Both the position numbers and the translations under genes were made by a program. From positions 62,001 through 126,000 of the forward strand of contig CM074701.1 in NCBI GenBank assembly GCA_037367355.1: a DNA stretch of 64,000 bases, in the 5' to 3' direction. Shown here piece after piece: positions 35,609-50,600 of this stretch. Below the pieces are notes generated by a model. The model did not search any database and was not told the origin of the DNA. It saw nothing but the letters and a program-made list of their open reading frames with translations. The stretch comes from Neoscytalidium dimidiatum. Its lineage: Eukaryota; Ascomycota; Dothideomycetes; Botryosphaeriales; Botryosphaeriaceae. The stretch's first letter is position 1, and each line of letters starts with the position of its first letter.

Positions 35609-38600
35609 ATGATTTTACGCAGCCTCGGCCTGGTGGCCGGCCTCTTGCTGCCGCACAGTGCTACCGGTGGCATCTTGGGACGCCGCCAGGTTGTCCGCCT
35701 TCATGATCCCGATTGCGTTGTCGAGATTGATGTCGGTGCAACTGTTTACGAGCAGCCCGTGACCGTGAAGACCCCGATCAGCAAGCCCACAACCCTCACT
35801 GTTGGCCCCGGTGCAACAATCACGGTTGGGGATGCTCCGACGTACATCAATACGCTCGTTACTATTACAACTACCATCATTGGCACTCGTACGCACACGT
35901 ACACTATTAATAGATCTGGCTCTGGAATTACTTCAACAACTACTCGTAGGACCCGCCCAGGAAAACCTCGTCCGACTGTATATTCTTCCGCATCTGTAAC
36001 TCTCACAAGCACTTCTTTCGGTCCTTCGTACGGCCCCTCATCGGTTTCACAAAGCTCGGCCTACCCGCCTGGGACTTCCGAGAGTGTGGTACGTACAAGT
36101 GCGCAGTCGTTCCTCGGTGTTCAGAACACTGCAGTTATTACCTGCTACCTACACCTTTGCATGGAGACGGACACTGAAGCTCCCTTTTTGAGATACACTA
36201 ATATCTTTACCACGAAAATTTAAAACAGCAACTCTGGCATGACTGCGTCTGACGAACCTTCTAGTACCCCGCCCCATCTTCAACGATAGCCTACCCTCCA
36301 GGCGGCACTTCCACGTTTAGTAGCTATGGTCCTGGGCAATCGGGAACTCCAAACTACTCGCTCCCCGGGGGTTCTTCAACTTGGAGCGAATATGAGTTGA
36401 GCTCTTCGGCGTACGCCGTTTCTTCATGGAGCTCATCTGGCTATTTTCCTCAGACAAGTGTCATTACACTCCCTTATCTTGGCTCCTCCCAGACGTCTCT
36501 GATAGTCACTTCCGGCTCCGAGTCCTATCCCGTTGTGCTTACTCCCGCAACAATATCTACGTTTACGGGGCCGACAGGGTCTCTAACATACACCGCTGGA
36601 TATGACGGTGTAACGACCACCACCCTCGTGGTCGTCCCGACTGGAACCAATACTGATGCTACTTTAATTCTCGAAACGCCAACGAGGAGCCTCTCGCCGG
36701 CTGACATACTCACGCTCACCTATTTTGGTCCTTCTTCAACAACTGTGGTAGCAACCATTGGCAGCAGCATTCGTACCTTGTTCTTGGTCCCAGCGACTGA
36801 AGCCAACACGTTCCATCCAAGAGCCACGGTCACTATCTCCGCTGGCTACGGTGGGCCGACACCGACCACCTTAACTGTCAAACCTTCGGATGAAATTGGA
36901 ACGGTAATCGTTGAGACCCCAACCGGACCGCTAGGCCCGTCTTATACTGGATCCTACGTTCCTAGCTCATCGGTCATTTATGGTGGCGTAACTACTCGCA
37001 CGGTAGTCGGGTTACCGGGTCCTACCTCCCTGATAGCCACTGGAGGTAGCTCGCTGACGTCGCTTGACCTGGTTCCTGCAACAGTCACTACGTATACAGG
37101 TCCTTTGGCCACATTTACCCTGACTGCTGGATATCCCGGGCAGACTTCGACCACTCTGGTCATCCTGCCTTCTGGGACCGAGCCAGGAACCCCGCTAGTT
37201 CTGTCGCCCACGGTCAACGGTCTCACAACCTACGGCCCGCCCACCTCACCTGGACCCTATGGTAGCACTATTTCGACCTATCCATACATAACAGGAACTG
37301 TCGTTACCACTGTCACTCTTCCAGTCAATGGACAACCATCTACATTCGTCCTGACGCCCACCCAGGTGACATTCACCGGTAGTCTTGCCCCAACTACTTA
37401 CACGATTGGCTACGATGGTCCAACAACAACAACGCTAACAATTCTTAACTCTGGACCAGCCCAGGAGGGCATTATCGTGGTGGAGACCCCCACAGCATAT
37501 CAGAGCTCTTCTCCCGCCGCGACATCCTCTGGGAATCCCGGCACTTTCAACACCTTGCCATATGTTGGCGCAGAGACGACTGCAACCTTGACGGCTACAA
37601 GAAGCGGAACGCTTACGACATTTGTCATCACTCCCGTTGCCACAACATACACGGGAGCTATCGACCCTTACAACACCATCACTGCCGGCTACCCGGGCAC
37701 TACGACAGCTTCGCTAACCATTCTGCCAACGGTACCATCTGGCTTCGCTACAATTCTACTAGAGACCCCGACCGCTTATGCTGCATACTCAACTTCCTCA
37801 GCTTCGTCATTTGCGAGTGGACGCTCCTATGTTGGTGGAACGACAACCATTGATGCAGTCGCTACTCGTAGTGGAACGCTGACGAGGTTGTCCCTGACTC
37901 CAGCGACCACGGTGTTTACCGGTGCCATTGATCCTATAACGACACTGAGGATTGGATACAATGATTATACCACAAATACTGTCACAATTCTCCCAACTGA
38001 TCCTAACGGCCTCGGAACTCTCTTGGTAGAGACACCTACAGCATCGATTACGGCTCCGCCATCATCGTCACCAGCTATCCCGACCAATATTATCACACAA
38101 TACTATGTCGGGGGGACAACGACACGAACCTTGTACCCGATTATAAGTGGCGTGCCACGGACCATGTATGTCATCCCACTGCCTGGTACGGCGGCTACCT
38201 TTGCTGTCGCTCCGACAACATTGACGGCCAATTACCCTGGCTCGACACCGAATACCATTACACTTGTCCCAACTTCGCCCGGAGGTCTCGGAACTGTCTT
38301 GGTTGAGCAGCCGTACCCGTCTTCTGCCAGCATCACGGCGAACCCGTTCACGCGGCCATACATTGGGGCAACCGGTACGCAGGTCATCACGCCTGGTATT
38401 AGTGGTCTCCCAGGGAGCATTGCTATCACAATCACGCCGGCCACAAGTGCTTTCACAGGCGCTGTGAACCCCTCAATCACACTGACAGCTGGCTGGCCTG
38501 CAAGCAGCGTCCAGACAATCACCCTGCTCCCCACTGGCTATGACACGACCGGAACAGTGGCCATTCTGACACCAACGTATTCGCCTCCAGTTTCTGCTAC

Positions 38601-41600
38601 GGCTTCGATCGGGGCTGGTCTGCCCTATGTGGGCGGAACTGCAACATTGACAGTATCTCCCTCCATCAGCGGTCTTCCCGTTGGCTTAGGGGTTACCCTC
38701 TATCCTGTTTCAGTCTACTTCACAGGCCCTGTTGGCCCGATAACTTGGACTGCACCAGTTCTCACACCTGGCGCCAGTCCAACAACAATTACAATTTTGC
38801 CCCAGGGATCCAACTCCTACGGAACAGTTGTGATTGAGACTGGTCTGGCCAGCGCAACCGGTTCTCCAAGTGCAATAAGTGCTGGGCCCATCACCAAGCC
38901 TTACCTAGGCGGCTCCCTGCCTACAATCATTACGCCTTTGATTGGTGGTGTGCCTTCGACGCTTTTTCTCAGCCCCACAACCGGGTCATTCTCTGGTCCG
39001 TATGCAACAAGCGCGCTCACCGTTGGCTATCCTGGTTATACAACATCCACCATCACAATCCTCCCTGCAGGCACGGATACTTTGGGCACATATGTAGTCC
39101 AAGTCCCAACTGGAGGAGTTTCCTCCGCGCCGTCTGTGACCACTGGTCTGAGGACGCAAGCCTATCTAGGAGGCAATGGATTGGTGACTATCACGCCAAT
39201 CATCAGCGGCTCTCCCGTCCCTCTCTACATTACACCGACGCAAGCTACGTTCAGCGGCCCGTACGTCACGTATACCCCGACAATTGGATATGACGGTCCT
39301 ACGATCAACACAATAACTCTGTTGCCTATCGGTTCAGAGACAGCAGGTACGATTGTTGTGGAAACTCCTACCGTTTCTTACGGTAGATCGGCCACTCCCC
39401 AATCTTTGACATCGAGTTACCCCCCCGGAATGACGAGCTTTGGCCCGCTATCTACATCCGCAGCAGGCCTCAACCTCCCATATTTGACAGGAACTTCGAC
39501 CGTCGAGCTGCCAGTGTCCATTAGTGGCTATCAGGTTGTCCTTACCCTCACCCCTGCAACTCAGTCAACTTTCACTGGTGGGATTGATCCGAGCACAACT
39601 TTTACTGTTGGCTATGGCGGCGCTACCCGAACTACTCTTACAATTTTGCCGACAGGGCCGTACGGCAGTGGGACTCTCGTGATTCAGACGCCGCTTGGTA
39701 TGACCACTAGCTTCGCATCGCTTACAACCCCCAGTGGCGGTCTCGTCCCGTATGTGACTGGCAGCGATATCCTGACCATCTCAACGACGGTTGCAGGGAT
39801 CCCGGTCACCTACACCTTGACCCCTGCACCTTACCAGTCCTTTGGAGGTGCCCTTGATCCGAGCACTACATTCACTCTTCCAGGATGGACTGGGACGGCA
39901 CCGACGACTTTCACGATTCTTCCCACCGGTTCTGGTCTATATGGTACCCAAGTAGTTGCAACTCCAGGACCGTATCCTAGTGCATTAACATCTGGAAGCC
40001 TTGTTGCTTCAATAACTTCTGCACGTCCATATTTCGGCGGCACTGCAGCTCAGACAATCACGCCCTCGGTCTCTGGTGTCGGCTTGCCAGGTCTTGTGAT
40101 AACTCCCACTTACGCGCCGTTCACTGGAAGCCTCGATCCTAGCATCACACTCACGATTGGATACACTGGATACGCCACCACGACTTTCACGCTTTTCCCG
40201 ACTGCTAGCGGTGGTTATGGCACTCTCTGCGTTGTAACTCCACTCAACACAGGCTCGATAACGTCTGTGCCGCCTTCTGCTACTGTTGGTGCTGGACGGC
40301 CGTACATTGGGGATACAACAACTGCAGTTATCACGGCAACTGGGCTGAGCGGCCAACCCACATCCCTTTCACTTGTTCCGGCTTCAGGAATTACGACATT
40401 CACAGGCCCTACATTCCCCGTCACATACACGGCAACCTGGACTGGCCTATCAACCAAGACCCTTACCGTCCTCCCTCTCCCCTCTGAGTCATATGCAACC
40501 ATCGTCGTTGAAGTTCCTGCCTACGCCACGTCATCGCCGTTGCTAACTTCGTCCGCCGCGTTCGGTCCTCGCCCCTACATCGGTGATGTGTCAACGCAGA
40601 CGCTGACTGTATCCGTTGGAAATCTGCCCGTGACTACGTTGACCATAACCCCTGCTACTTCCCTGCTGACCAATGTCATTAATCCTACCGTAACATACTC
40701 TGTTCCCTGGACTGGGAGCACGACTAGGACACTTCTTCTGTACCCAACGCTTGGAGAGAATTTCGGAACTTTACTTCTGGAGATTCCGTCGGCCACTTCC
40801 GGTCCCGGGATCTCATCTACTCCATCTGCGACATACTCAGCTCCGTCTGGATGGCCGTACGCTGGGGACACCACAACTGCAACAATCACTGCCGCCATCG
40901 GTGCCACGGGTATACCTACTGGTCTTATTCTGGTACCAGCCACTGCTCCATTCATTTTCCCAATCGACCCTTCCAATACATTTATAGCACCTTATACTGG
41001 AGTGTCAATTAGGACTCTGACATTGTACCCGACTGGCACTCAAACTGCAGGCACATACCTGGTCCAGTATCCTGCAAGCACAACGCCTGCGGGCATCCCT
41101 ACAGGTCGACCGTATGCTGGCGATACCATCACTACCACCATTACTGCGGCAATTGGGTCTACGGGTGTCCCCATTGGCCTAACGTTGGTGCCAGCCACTG
41201 CTTCTTTCACGTACCCGGTCAATTCTTACAACACATTCACCGCGCCTTATACCGGAGCATCAATCAGGACTTTGACGCTGTACCCCACAGGGACTCAGAC
41301 CGCGGGCACTTACCTTGTTCAATATCCGGCATCAGCAATTTCGGGTGTCCCTACTGGCCGACCTTATGCAGGCGACACTACAGTGGCTACCATCACCGCT
41401 ACTTTGGGCGCCACAGGCCTCCCAACCGGCCTTACTCTTACACCGGCTACTGTGTCTTTTACCTATCCTGTTGATCCGTATAACACTTTTACCGCACCAT
41501 ATACAGGAACCTCCATTAGGACTCTGACACTGTGGCCGACCGGGACCGAAACTGCGGGAACTTATCTTGTGCAGTATCCGGCGTCTTCGGCTACTTCATC

Positions 41601-44600
41601 GGGCATCTCCTCGGGCCTCACTGGGCTTCCTACTCTTGGCCGCCCGTACTATGGTGACACTACAACGGGAACAGTGACTGCCTCCACTGGCCCTGGGGCA
41701 GTTCCCACGAACTTTTTCTTAACGCCCACACCGGTTCCATTTTCTGGTCCTCTGGATCCCCTCGTCACCTATACTGCACTTTGGTCAGGTCTCTCCACAA
41801 AGTCCTTGACTGTTTATCCGACCTTAGGCGCCACCTACGCTACTTTGCTGCTCGAGATCCCCGCTATCACTAGTTTACCCTCGGCCAGCTCCACCATCGC
41901 GATTGGCAGACCGTATTATGGTGACACCACGACTGCAATTTTGCCTTCAGCCTCTACAGGAATCTCCGCAGTACCAACAAGCCTTTACCTGGTGCCCACC
42001 ACAACTTTCACTGGCCCGATTGACTCCTCGGTCACTTACACCGCGCCCTGGGATGGCATCTCAACAAAGACGTACACGCTGTATCCCACGGGCGGCGAGA
42101 TTTCCGGCACTCTCCTCTTGGAAACTCCAGCTAGCCTTGCCTCTGCTAGTGTCCCAACCAACTTGGCTTCCATTACGTCTGGTCCGATTGTTAGTAGCTC
42201 GCGTCGACTGTATGTCGGGGACACCACTACTGGCACAATCACGGCACAGTCTGGCGTGAGTGGCGTTCCCACGACGATTCCGCTGGAGCCGTACACTGCC
42301 GGCATTTTCACAGGGCCGTTTGATCCATCGGTCACACTGACCGCACCATACGATGGTACCACTCTGAAGCTGATCACCTTGCTTCCAGAGTCTTCGGGCG
42401 GATACGGCACAGTGGTCGTTGAAACCCCGCGCTTCGCATCTGCAACAGCTACCCCGTCTCCATACCCGTCGTCCATTGGCGGTCCTCGTTCATATGCAGG
42501 CGACACAACTGTCGGCGTCATTACTGCATCGGCTTTCGTTCTAAGCACTCCTCTCGTCATCTCAGTGACTCCTGCTAGTGCCACCTCATCATTTGCGATC
42601 GATCCTATCACGACTTTGACGACCGGCTACCCGGGCCCAAGCATTCGTACTTTGACACTATTCCCCAGCGGTACTCTAAGCTATGGCACCATTGTCCTCG
42701 AGACGCCCAGCTATGCGTCGTCCTCCGGGGTGCCGACGTCATCTGCTGCCCTTGGTATTCGGCCGTATCTTGGTGGCTCAACCGTCGCAACGGTCACAGC
42801 CACTGGTCCTCTTCTGACTGCACCTACTGTTTTGACACTGACTCCGGCGACAAACACATACCTGACGTACGCCATCGATTCTCTCACGACGCTGACAACT
42901 TTCTACTCTGGTACTGCTGTTAGTACTTTGACGTTGCTCCCAACAGGCACGGAGAGTTTAGCTACGTACTTGGTTGAGTCTCCGTCCGGTATTTCCTCTA
43001 CGCCCTATCCATCTGCCTTTACTACACTTGGTAGGCTATATGACGGTGATACGACTGCTGGTACGTTCACGGCAACTCCCGTGGTTGGCGGACAGACTGT
43101 TGGCCCTCCTACTGTCTTGACTCTTTTCCCTGCACCAACCCCTTGGACCGGCCTTATTAATCCGCTTGGTGGTTTCACAACTCCCTACTCTGGTAGCACA
43201 GTCCGGACGCTTACGATTCACCCCACCGGCACCGAGAGCTACGCTACGCTGCTGGTTGAGGTTCCAACCGCCACACCCTCCGCCACTTTGCCTTCTTCCT
43301 CCGCCTATGGCCCCTTGTACGATGGTGGCGACGGAGTTGTTGCAACGTTTACAGCAACGCCCCCTCTCACTGCCCAAGCCGGCAGCCCGCCGACTGTTTT
43401 GACGCTCTACCCAGCACCTACGCCGTGGACTGGCCCTGTGAACTCCTTCGCAGTGTTCACCACCCCGTGGACCGGTATTTCATCCCGAACCCTGACAATT
43501 CACCCCACGGGTACCAATAGCTACGCTACGCTGCTGGTCGAGGTCCCCGGCGCCACCTCAACTCCTCCGGTTCCGACTTCATCATCGCCGCTCGGTCAGC
43601 TGTATGACGGTGGAGATGGCACCATTGCTACTTTCACAGTCATGCCTGGCCCCGGTGGCTTGACCGCTACCACACCTTTGGTCCTGACTCTCACGCCGGC
43701 TACAGTATCCTGGACTGGGCCCGTCAACTCCGCCGCGGCATTGACCACGCCATGGACTGGAATAAGTTCGCGTACACTGATCCTTCATCCGACGGGTACC
43801 GACGTTGCAGCTACACCACTTGTTGAGGTGCCTGGAGCGAGGTCGGCCTCCTCCACACCCTCAGTGAGTCCGGCTCTGGGTGGAAGACCGTACTTGGGAG
43901 ATAGTACGTCAGGCACCATCACTGCCACTCCTGTCACTTCCGTCTTGGGTCCCGTCTTCTCCTCTTTCAACACAATCGTCGGATCCCCAACTGCCCTAAC
44001 TTTAACTCCTGCGACGACCCCGTTCACCGGCGGAGTCAACATCGTGCTGACTTTCACTGCCCCATACCCCGGCCTTTCAACTAAGACGCTCACTCTGTTA
44101 CCGACTGGCTCTGAGACAACAGGCACCCTCCTGATTGAGACGCCTGTGGGAGTTACATCTTCCGGTCTTCCTTCATCGCTGCCTTTCGGTCAGCCTTACG
44201 ATGGCGACTCTACTGTAGCAACAGTAACGGCAACGCCTGGCAACAGCCTTGGTGCTGTTCCAACTGCGCCTATCACGCTCGTGCTTACACCGGCAACCTC
44301 ACGATTTACAGGCTACGTTGATCCGAATACCGTCCTTACTGCGCCGTGGACCGGAACCAGCACCCGGACCTTGACGCTCCACACGACAGGCTCGCAATCA
44401 GCTGGCACCCTGCTCGTCGAGACACCGATTGCCACAGGTACTCCGTCTTCGCTTCCGTATGGGCGGCCTTACGACGGTGATTCCACCCCGGCTACAGTTA
44501 CGGCGACGCCCGGAAATAGCCTTGGTGCAATTCCAACAGCAGCGCCTGTCACGCTCCAACTCACACCCGCTACCTCCCCCTTCACTGGATATGTAGACCC

Positions 44601-47600
44601 TAACACAATCCTCACCGCTCCTTGGACAGGCACTAGCACGCGTACTCTGACACTTCATCCTACTGGATCAAATTCAGCCGGTACATATCTCGTAGAAACA
44701 CCGCTCATCACTGCGACTCCCTCCTCGCTTCCATCAGGCCAGCCTTATGACGGCGATTTTACCCCCACAACGGTCATAGCTACTCTTGGCAACAGCCTTG
44801 GAGGTCTTCCTACGGCGGCGCCTATCACGCTCTCCCTTACGCCTGCTACATCGCCTTTTGCAGGTTATGTAGACCCGAACAGAGTCCTCACTGCGCCATG
44901 GACAGGCACGACTACACGCACGCTCACGCTGCACCCAACTGGCACGGAAACGGCTGGCACGTATCTTGTGGAAACACCGCTCGTCACGGCAGCATCTGTT
45001 CCTGTACCATCAGGCTCACCATCGGCTTCACCATTTGCGGGCCGCCTCTATGACGGTGACACCACCGTTGGCACGCTGACTGCCACCCCGGGCAACAACG
45101 TCGGACCCTTCGCAACTGCTTTGCCCACCACCATCCCGCTCTACCCAGCCCCAACATCCTTCTCCGGCCCCATTGACCCGTCAACCACGTTGTTCTTTCC
45201 CTACTCTGGCGCTACCACACGCACTTTGACGCTACACCCCATCACACCCAGCGGGTTCGGTACCGTCGTTCTCGAGACGCCATACCTCGCCTCCCCAAGT
45301 GTAATTTCGCCTCTGATCGTACCCCGTCCCTACGATGGCGGAGACCGGACGGTCGAGACGATCACCGCCGTCGCAGGCGGCGCGTCCGGGTCCCTCGCCA
45401 GCGCGATCCCAAGCACCTTGGTCATCACGCCCGCCCCCACGTCATTCAGTGGTGCTGTCGATCCCACGTACAGCTTGACGGCGCCATGGACCGGCACTAC
45501 GACGCGGACGCTCACGCTACACCCGCTGAGCGGGCAAACGACTGGCACAGCGTTGATCGAGATCCCGACAGCGGGTGTGAGCGGTTTGCCGACGAGTACG
45601 ACCGCGAGCACACCCACGGGCATCCTCAGCAGCATAAGCAACTACCTCTTCGGGTCGACCACGACAACAACGCCTGCGCTGGTACCAACTGTACCCACTG
45701 AGCTTGGCACCGGTGTGTCTAGCAGTAGTGTTTCTCCAGTGTCTAGCAGCAATGTTTCTCCAGTGTCCAGCGGTAGTGTTTTTTCTGTGTCCAGCGGTAG
45801 TGTTTCCTCTGTACCCAGCGCAAGCCCAGCATTGCCGACAACCGGTCTTCCCACTGGTTCTACGGTGGCATCCCCGAGCGCTTCTTCTCCTACGTCTGGC
45901 CTCCCCAGCGGTCTATCTACCAACCCTGCACTCGTGTCTTCCGTCATCTCGTCCTTGGCGTCGGAGCTGAGCAACCTGCCGAACGTCGAGTCCTCTCTCG
46001 CGAGCTCTCTCTCCTCCGAGATCAGCAGCCTCGCTTCGTACCTTCCGACCACCTCGGGCCAGCCCTCCGGTGTCCCTAGTGTTAGCGTCCCTAGCGGATC
46101 GTCTGCCTCCGTGTCCCCTGAAGTCAGTACCCCTTCAGCGGCCAATGCGCCCACCGGAGTCAGCGCTCCTTCAAGTCCCAGTGTGCCATCAGCGAGCGTG
46201 CCAACCGGAGCCAACGTTCCATCTGCCAGCTTGCCAACCGGAGCCAGCGTTCCATCTGCCAGCTTGTCATCCGGATCCAGCCCGCCGTCCGCTCCCTCGG
46301 GGTCTCTCAGCGGTCCTTCTAGCCTCAGCGCCTCATCTGGTAGCCTTGCACCCTCTGCCCCAACAAATCTCGCTCCCAGCGGCGCATCCAGCAGTGGTCT
46401 TCCATCGAGCGTGCCTTCAGTGAGCTACGTCTCTACTCCCACAGGCTCTTCAACGTCCGCGCCTACCGGTGTTAGTGCATCTCCCAACGTCCTGTCTACT
46501 GGATCTGGCCTTCCATCCAGTCTGTCAGGCTCCAGCGGCTCTGAGACCTCCCTGCCATCTGGAACTCCCTTAGGCTTGCCGAGTCAATCTGCATCTGCCC
46601 CGACCCCAAGTGGTAGCGCATCTGCTCCATCTTCTCTGCCGAGCGGCTCTGCGACTGGCCCCAATGCTTCAGTCCCTTCTGCCAACAGCGTCACACCGTT
46701 GGGATCTTCTTCAGTGCCCGCCAGCGCTTCCCCAGGCCCGTCCGGCGTTTCTTCTGGCTCGGGAGCATTTGGCCCATCCGCATCTGCTCCGATAGGCTCA
46801 GTTCCTTCTGGAAGCGGCTCTGGCGCGCCGAGTGGTCCGTCAGGCTCAGGCCTACCAAGTAGTTCTTCTGGCTCTACTATACCGAGTGGCCTATCAGGCT
46901 CAGGCCTGCCAATTAGTTCTTCTGGCTCCGCCGTGCCGAGTAGTCCGTCAGGCTCAGTTCCTTCTGGAAGCAGCTCTGCCTTGCCAAGTAGTCCGTCAGG
47001 CTCAGGCCTGCCAAGCAGTTCCTTTGGCTCTGCCGTGCCGAGTGGATCCCCAACGGCTCCATCAGCAAGCCTTTCGTCTGGCCCTTCGTCCAGTCCGGGA
47101 ACTAATGGCCCTGCCGCGTCTCTTCCGTCAAGTACTGTACCCTCTGGCACTGGTGTAGGGCTTCCAAGCAGTGCTTCTGGCTCTGGTCCGCCCAGTGGAT
47201 CTTCGCTGGTGCCATCGGCAAACGTTATATCTGGTAGCTCTACTGAACTGTCCCCGTCAACTCCAGCTTCGTCAACTCCAGGGCTTAGCGGTCTTCAGTC
47301 GTCCGAGATAACTTCAAACTCTGGCCTGCCGTCCGGATCCTTGGCTGGACCTTCAGGTAGCTCCGCCAGCCTCCCTACTGACACTAGCCGTCCTTCCTCT
47401 CAAGGCGGGCTCGTTCCTTCCGGGAACTCCAACCTGGGCCCCGGACCGTCCAGCTCAGCACCCTACTCCCAGTCAAGCACGCCTGGTGCGCCCTCTGGTC
47501 CGTCGCTTCCCAGCGGCTCGTCGACGCCTGGGGTCAGCCCCAGTCAGCCTGAAGCAAGCGGATACATCACAACCATCTCCAGAACTTCGGGCAACGCGTT

Positions 47601-50600
47601 CTACACAGCGACGGTCGTTGCCACTCCGACGAGTGGAACAGTTGCAATTACTCAAGTTATCATCAATTACCCCGAGAGCTATTCATCAACTGCAGGCTTC
47701 CCAACTGACTCCGGCGTGGCCACACCATCTCTACCTTCCGGACAATCTCCTGTTCCAGCGGGACCTCTTTCGACTTTCTACCAGACCTCCGGCACGGCTG
47801 GCTACACATCAACTCGTACGCAGTCTCTCAGCAACGGCCCTTACACCGACGTTGTGGTCAATGTGGTGCAAAGTTCCCCTGGACCTCTGAGCTCTACACC
47901 TGGTGCGGAGAGCCTGCCGACCATCACTTCGACGTACTTCACCGGTTCTCTGACTTACACGAATACGGGATTGGCTCTCCTCCCTGGATCCACCGGGTCA
48001 GTTTTGGCTTCTGCGGTCATCATCAATGTTCCTGGAACGTACGGACCCTCGAGCGTCACCACCCCGTCATTGCCAAGTGGTAGTTCTCCGACTCCAGCCG
48101 TCCTTCCAACTATCACGGCAACCTACTTTACAGGCCTGTCGACGTATACGACGACTGCTTTGACGTACTTGACTGGCTCAGTTGGCACGGCTCCCGTCTC
48201 TGCGGTTATTGTCTATCTTCCAGGCAGCCTTGGACCTTCCTCCACTCCATCTCTGCCATCTGGTGGTTCTTCCGTTCCTGAGAATCTTCCAACCTTCACG
48301 AGAACCTACTTGAGCGGGTATTCGACATTTACGACGACTGAATTGACCTACTTGCCTGGCGCTACTGGCAGTGCTCCCGTTTCTGCTGTGATTGTCAATG
48401 TCCCTGGCAGCGTCGAGCCGTCTTCCGTGTCGTCTTTACCTTCTGGTGTCTCCTCTGCTCCCGAAAGCCTCTCAACTATCACGAGTACCTATTCTACCGG
48501 CTACTCAACCTTCACCACGACCCTGGCCCTACCCGGCGCCCCAGGAATCCCCCTCACATCTGTGGTTGTGGTCAATGTCCCTGGAGGCCTGCTGTCATCG
48601 CCGTCCTCTCCTGCTGTCTCATCGCCGTCATTACCGTCCATTGGTTCTTCTACACCCGAGCCTCTAGCAACAATTACGCGAACCTACGCTACTGGGTACT
48701 CGACTTTCACGACAACTGAGGTGACATTCCTTTCCAGTCCATCTGGCATTTCTCCTTCATCTGTAATTGTAGTCAATGTACCTGGAGGCTTCTCATCTTC
48801 GGCTGCACCTGTAGAGAATCTACCTACGATCACGGAGACATACTTCAGCGGCACTAGTGTCTACACAACTACGGCTGTGGCATACTTGCCTGGCTCTACT
48901 GGAACTGCGCCCGTCACTGCGGTGATCGTCAATGTGCCAGGATACAGCTCTTCGCCAATCGCCCCTGCAAACCTCCCTACTATTACTCAGACATACTTTA
49001 CTGGCACAAATATTTTCACGACTACGGCATTGACGTATTTGGGTGGATCGACCGGTACTGCTCCTGTCTCCGCCGTCATAATCAACGTCCCCGGCTACTC
49101 TTCCTCCCCAGCTGTGAGCCTGCCCACGATCACGCAAACGTCTGGCACAGCGGGATTCACCAGCACGATCCCCACCTACTTGTCCGGTCCCCTCGGGTCT
49201 GGACCTGCTACGATAGTGCTCGTCAACGTGCCACAGAGCACCGGCGCCATATTGCCTACTGGAGGCATCCCGACGAACTTGGTCCCCGGCGTATCGATTC
49301 CCGGCAGCCTTTCGACCATTTACACTACCGGTGGCACAGCCGGTTACACGTCGACAACTCTCTGGACCCCGACTAACTCTGCTGGTATTGCTACTGCTGC
49401 GCCATCGTCGGTTGTTCTCATCAATATTCCGCAGAGCTACTCCGCAACTAGCGCTCCGACGGTCACTTATACCCCTGGAAGCGCCAGCCTTCTGACAATT
49501 TCCACAACTGGTGGCACAGCCGGTTACACGTCTACGATCCTCTGGACCCCTACCAATGCTGCTGGCCTTCCTACCGGTACACCATCTTCGGTCGTTGTCG
49601 TTAATGTTCCGCAGAGCTACCCTACAACTAGTGTTCCAACTGTCACTTTCAGCTCTGGAAACGTCAACCTTCAAACAATTTATACTACTAGCGGCATAGC
49701 CGGTTACACTTCGACTATTCTATGGACCCCTACTAACGCTGCTGGCATCCCTACTGCTTCGCCGTCGTTGGTTGTTGTCGTCAATGTTCCGCAGAGCTAC
49801 CCTCCAGTCAGCGTCCCGACGGTCACTTATACCTCTGGAAGCGTCAGCCTCACGACCACTGCTGTTGTCACACCTACTTCCCCTGGTCAACTACCCTACA
49901 CCCAGGTTCAGGTCTACGAACCAACACCAACTACGCTCACGACAACCATCACGTTCGGGGCTGTAGCCTCGACGTTCACGACTGTTGCTACCATTGGCAC
50001 CTCTGTGGTTCCTGAGGTCGTTGTATATGTGCCAACGCTGCTGACCATCTCGCAAACGAGCGGTGCTGTGCCTTTCACCTCCACTGTCTCTACCCTCATC
50101 AATAGTTCGCCGACCGCTTTTGTGATCGTCAATGTGCCTACGTCTTTCGGGCCAATTACTACGACGCAAACTTCTGGGCTTCTTCCATTCACCACAACGT
50201 TCACGACAGCCAACCCAACTGTCAATGGTGGACAACCTTACGCCGAGGTCCTTGTCAACGTGCCAAGCACGCCCAGTCCATTTGCATCTGTCCCTACAAT
50301 AACCCAGACTAGCGGGGCCGTTGCTTTCACGACCACAGTGACCACCATCATCAACGGATCACCGGGCCCAGAAGTAATTGTCAACGTGCCTACGCCATTC
50401 GGACCCGTCACATTGACGCAGACATCCGGCTATGTCCCCTTCACGACCACGTTCGTGACATCGAATCCACTGATCAACACCGGCCAGCCTTACACGGAGG
50501 TTCTGGTCAATGTGCCTTCGCCATTTGGACCCGTCACTTCGACACAGACCTCCGGCTTCCTCCCCTTCACAACTACATTCATCACAGCTAATCCTACCGT

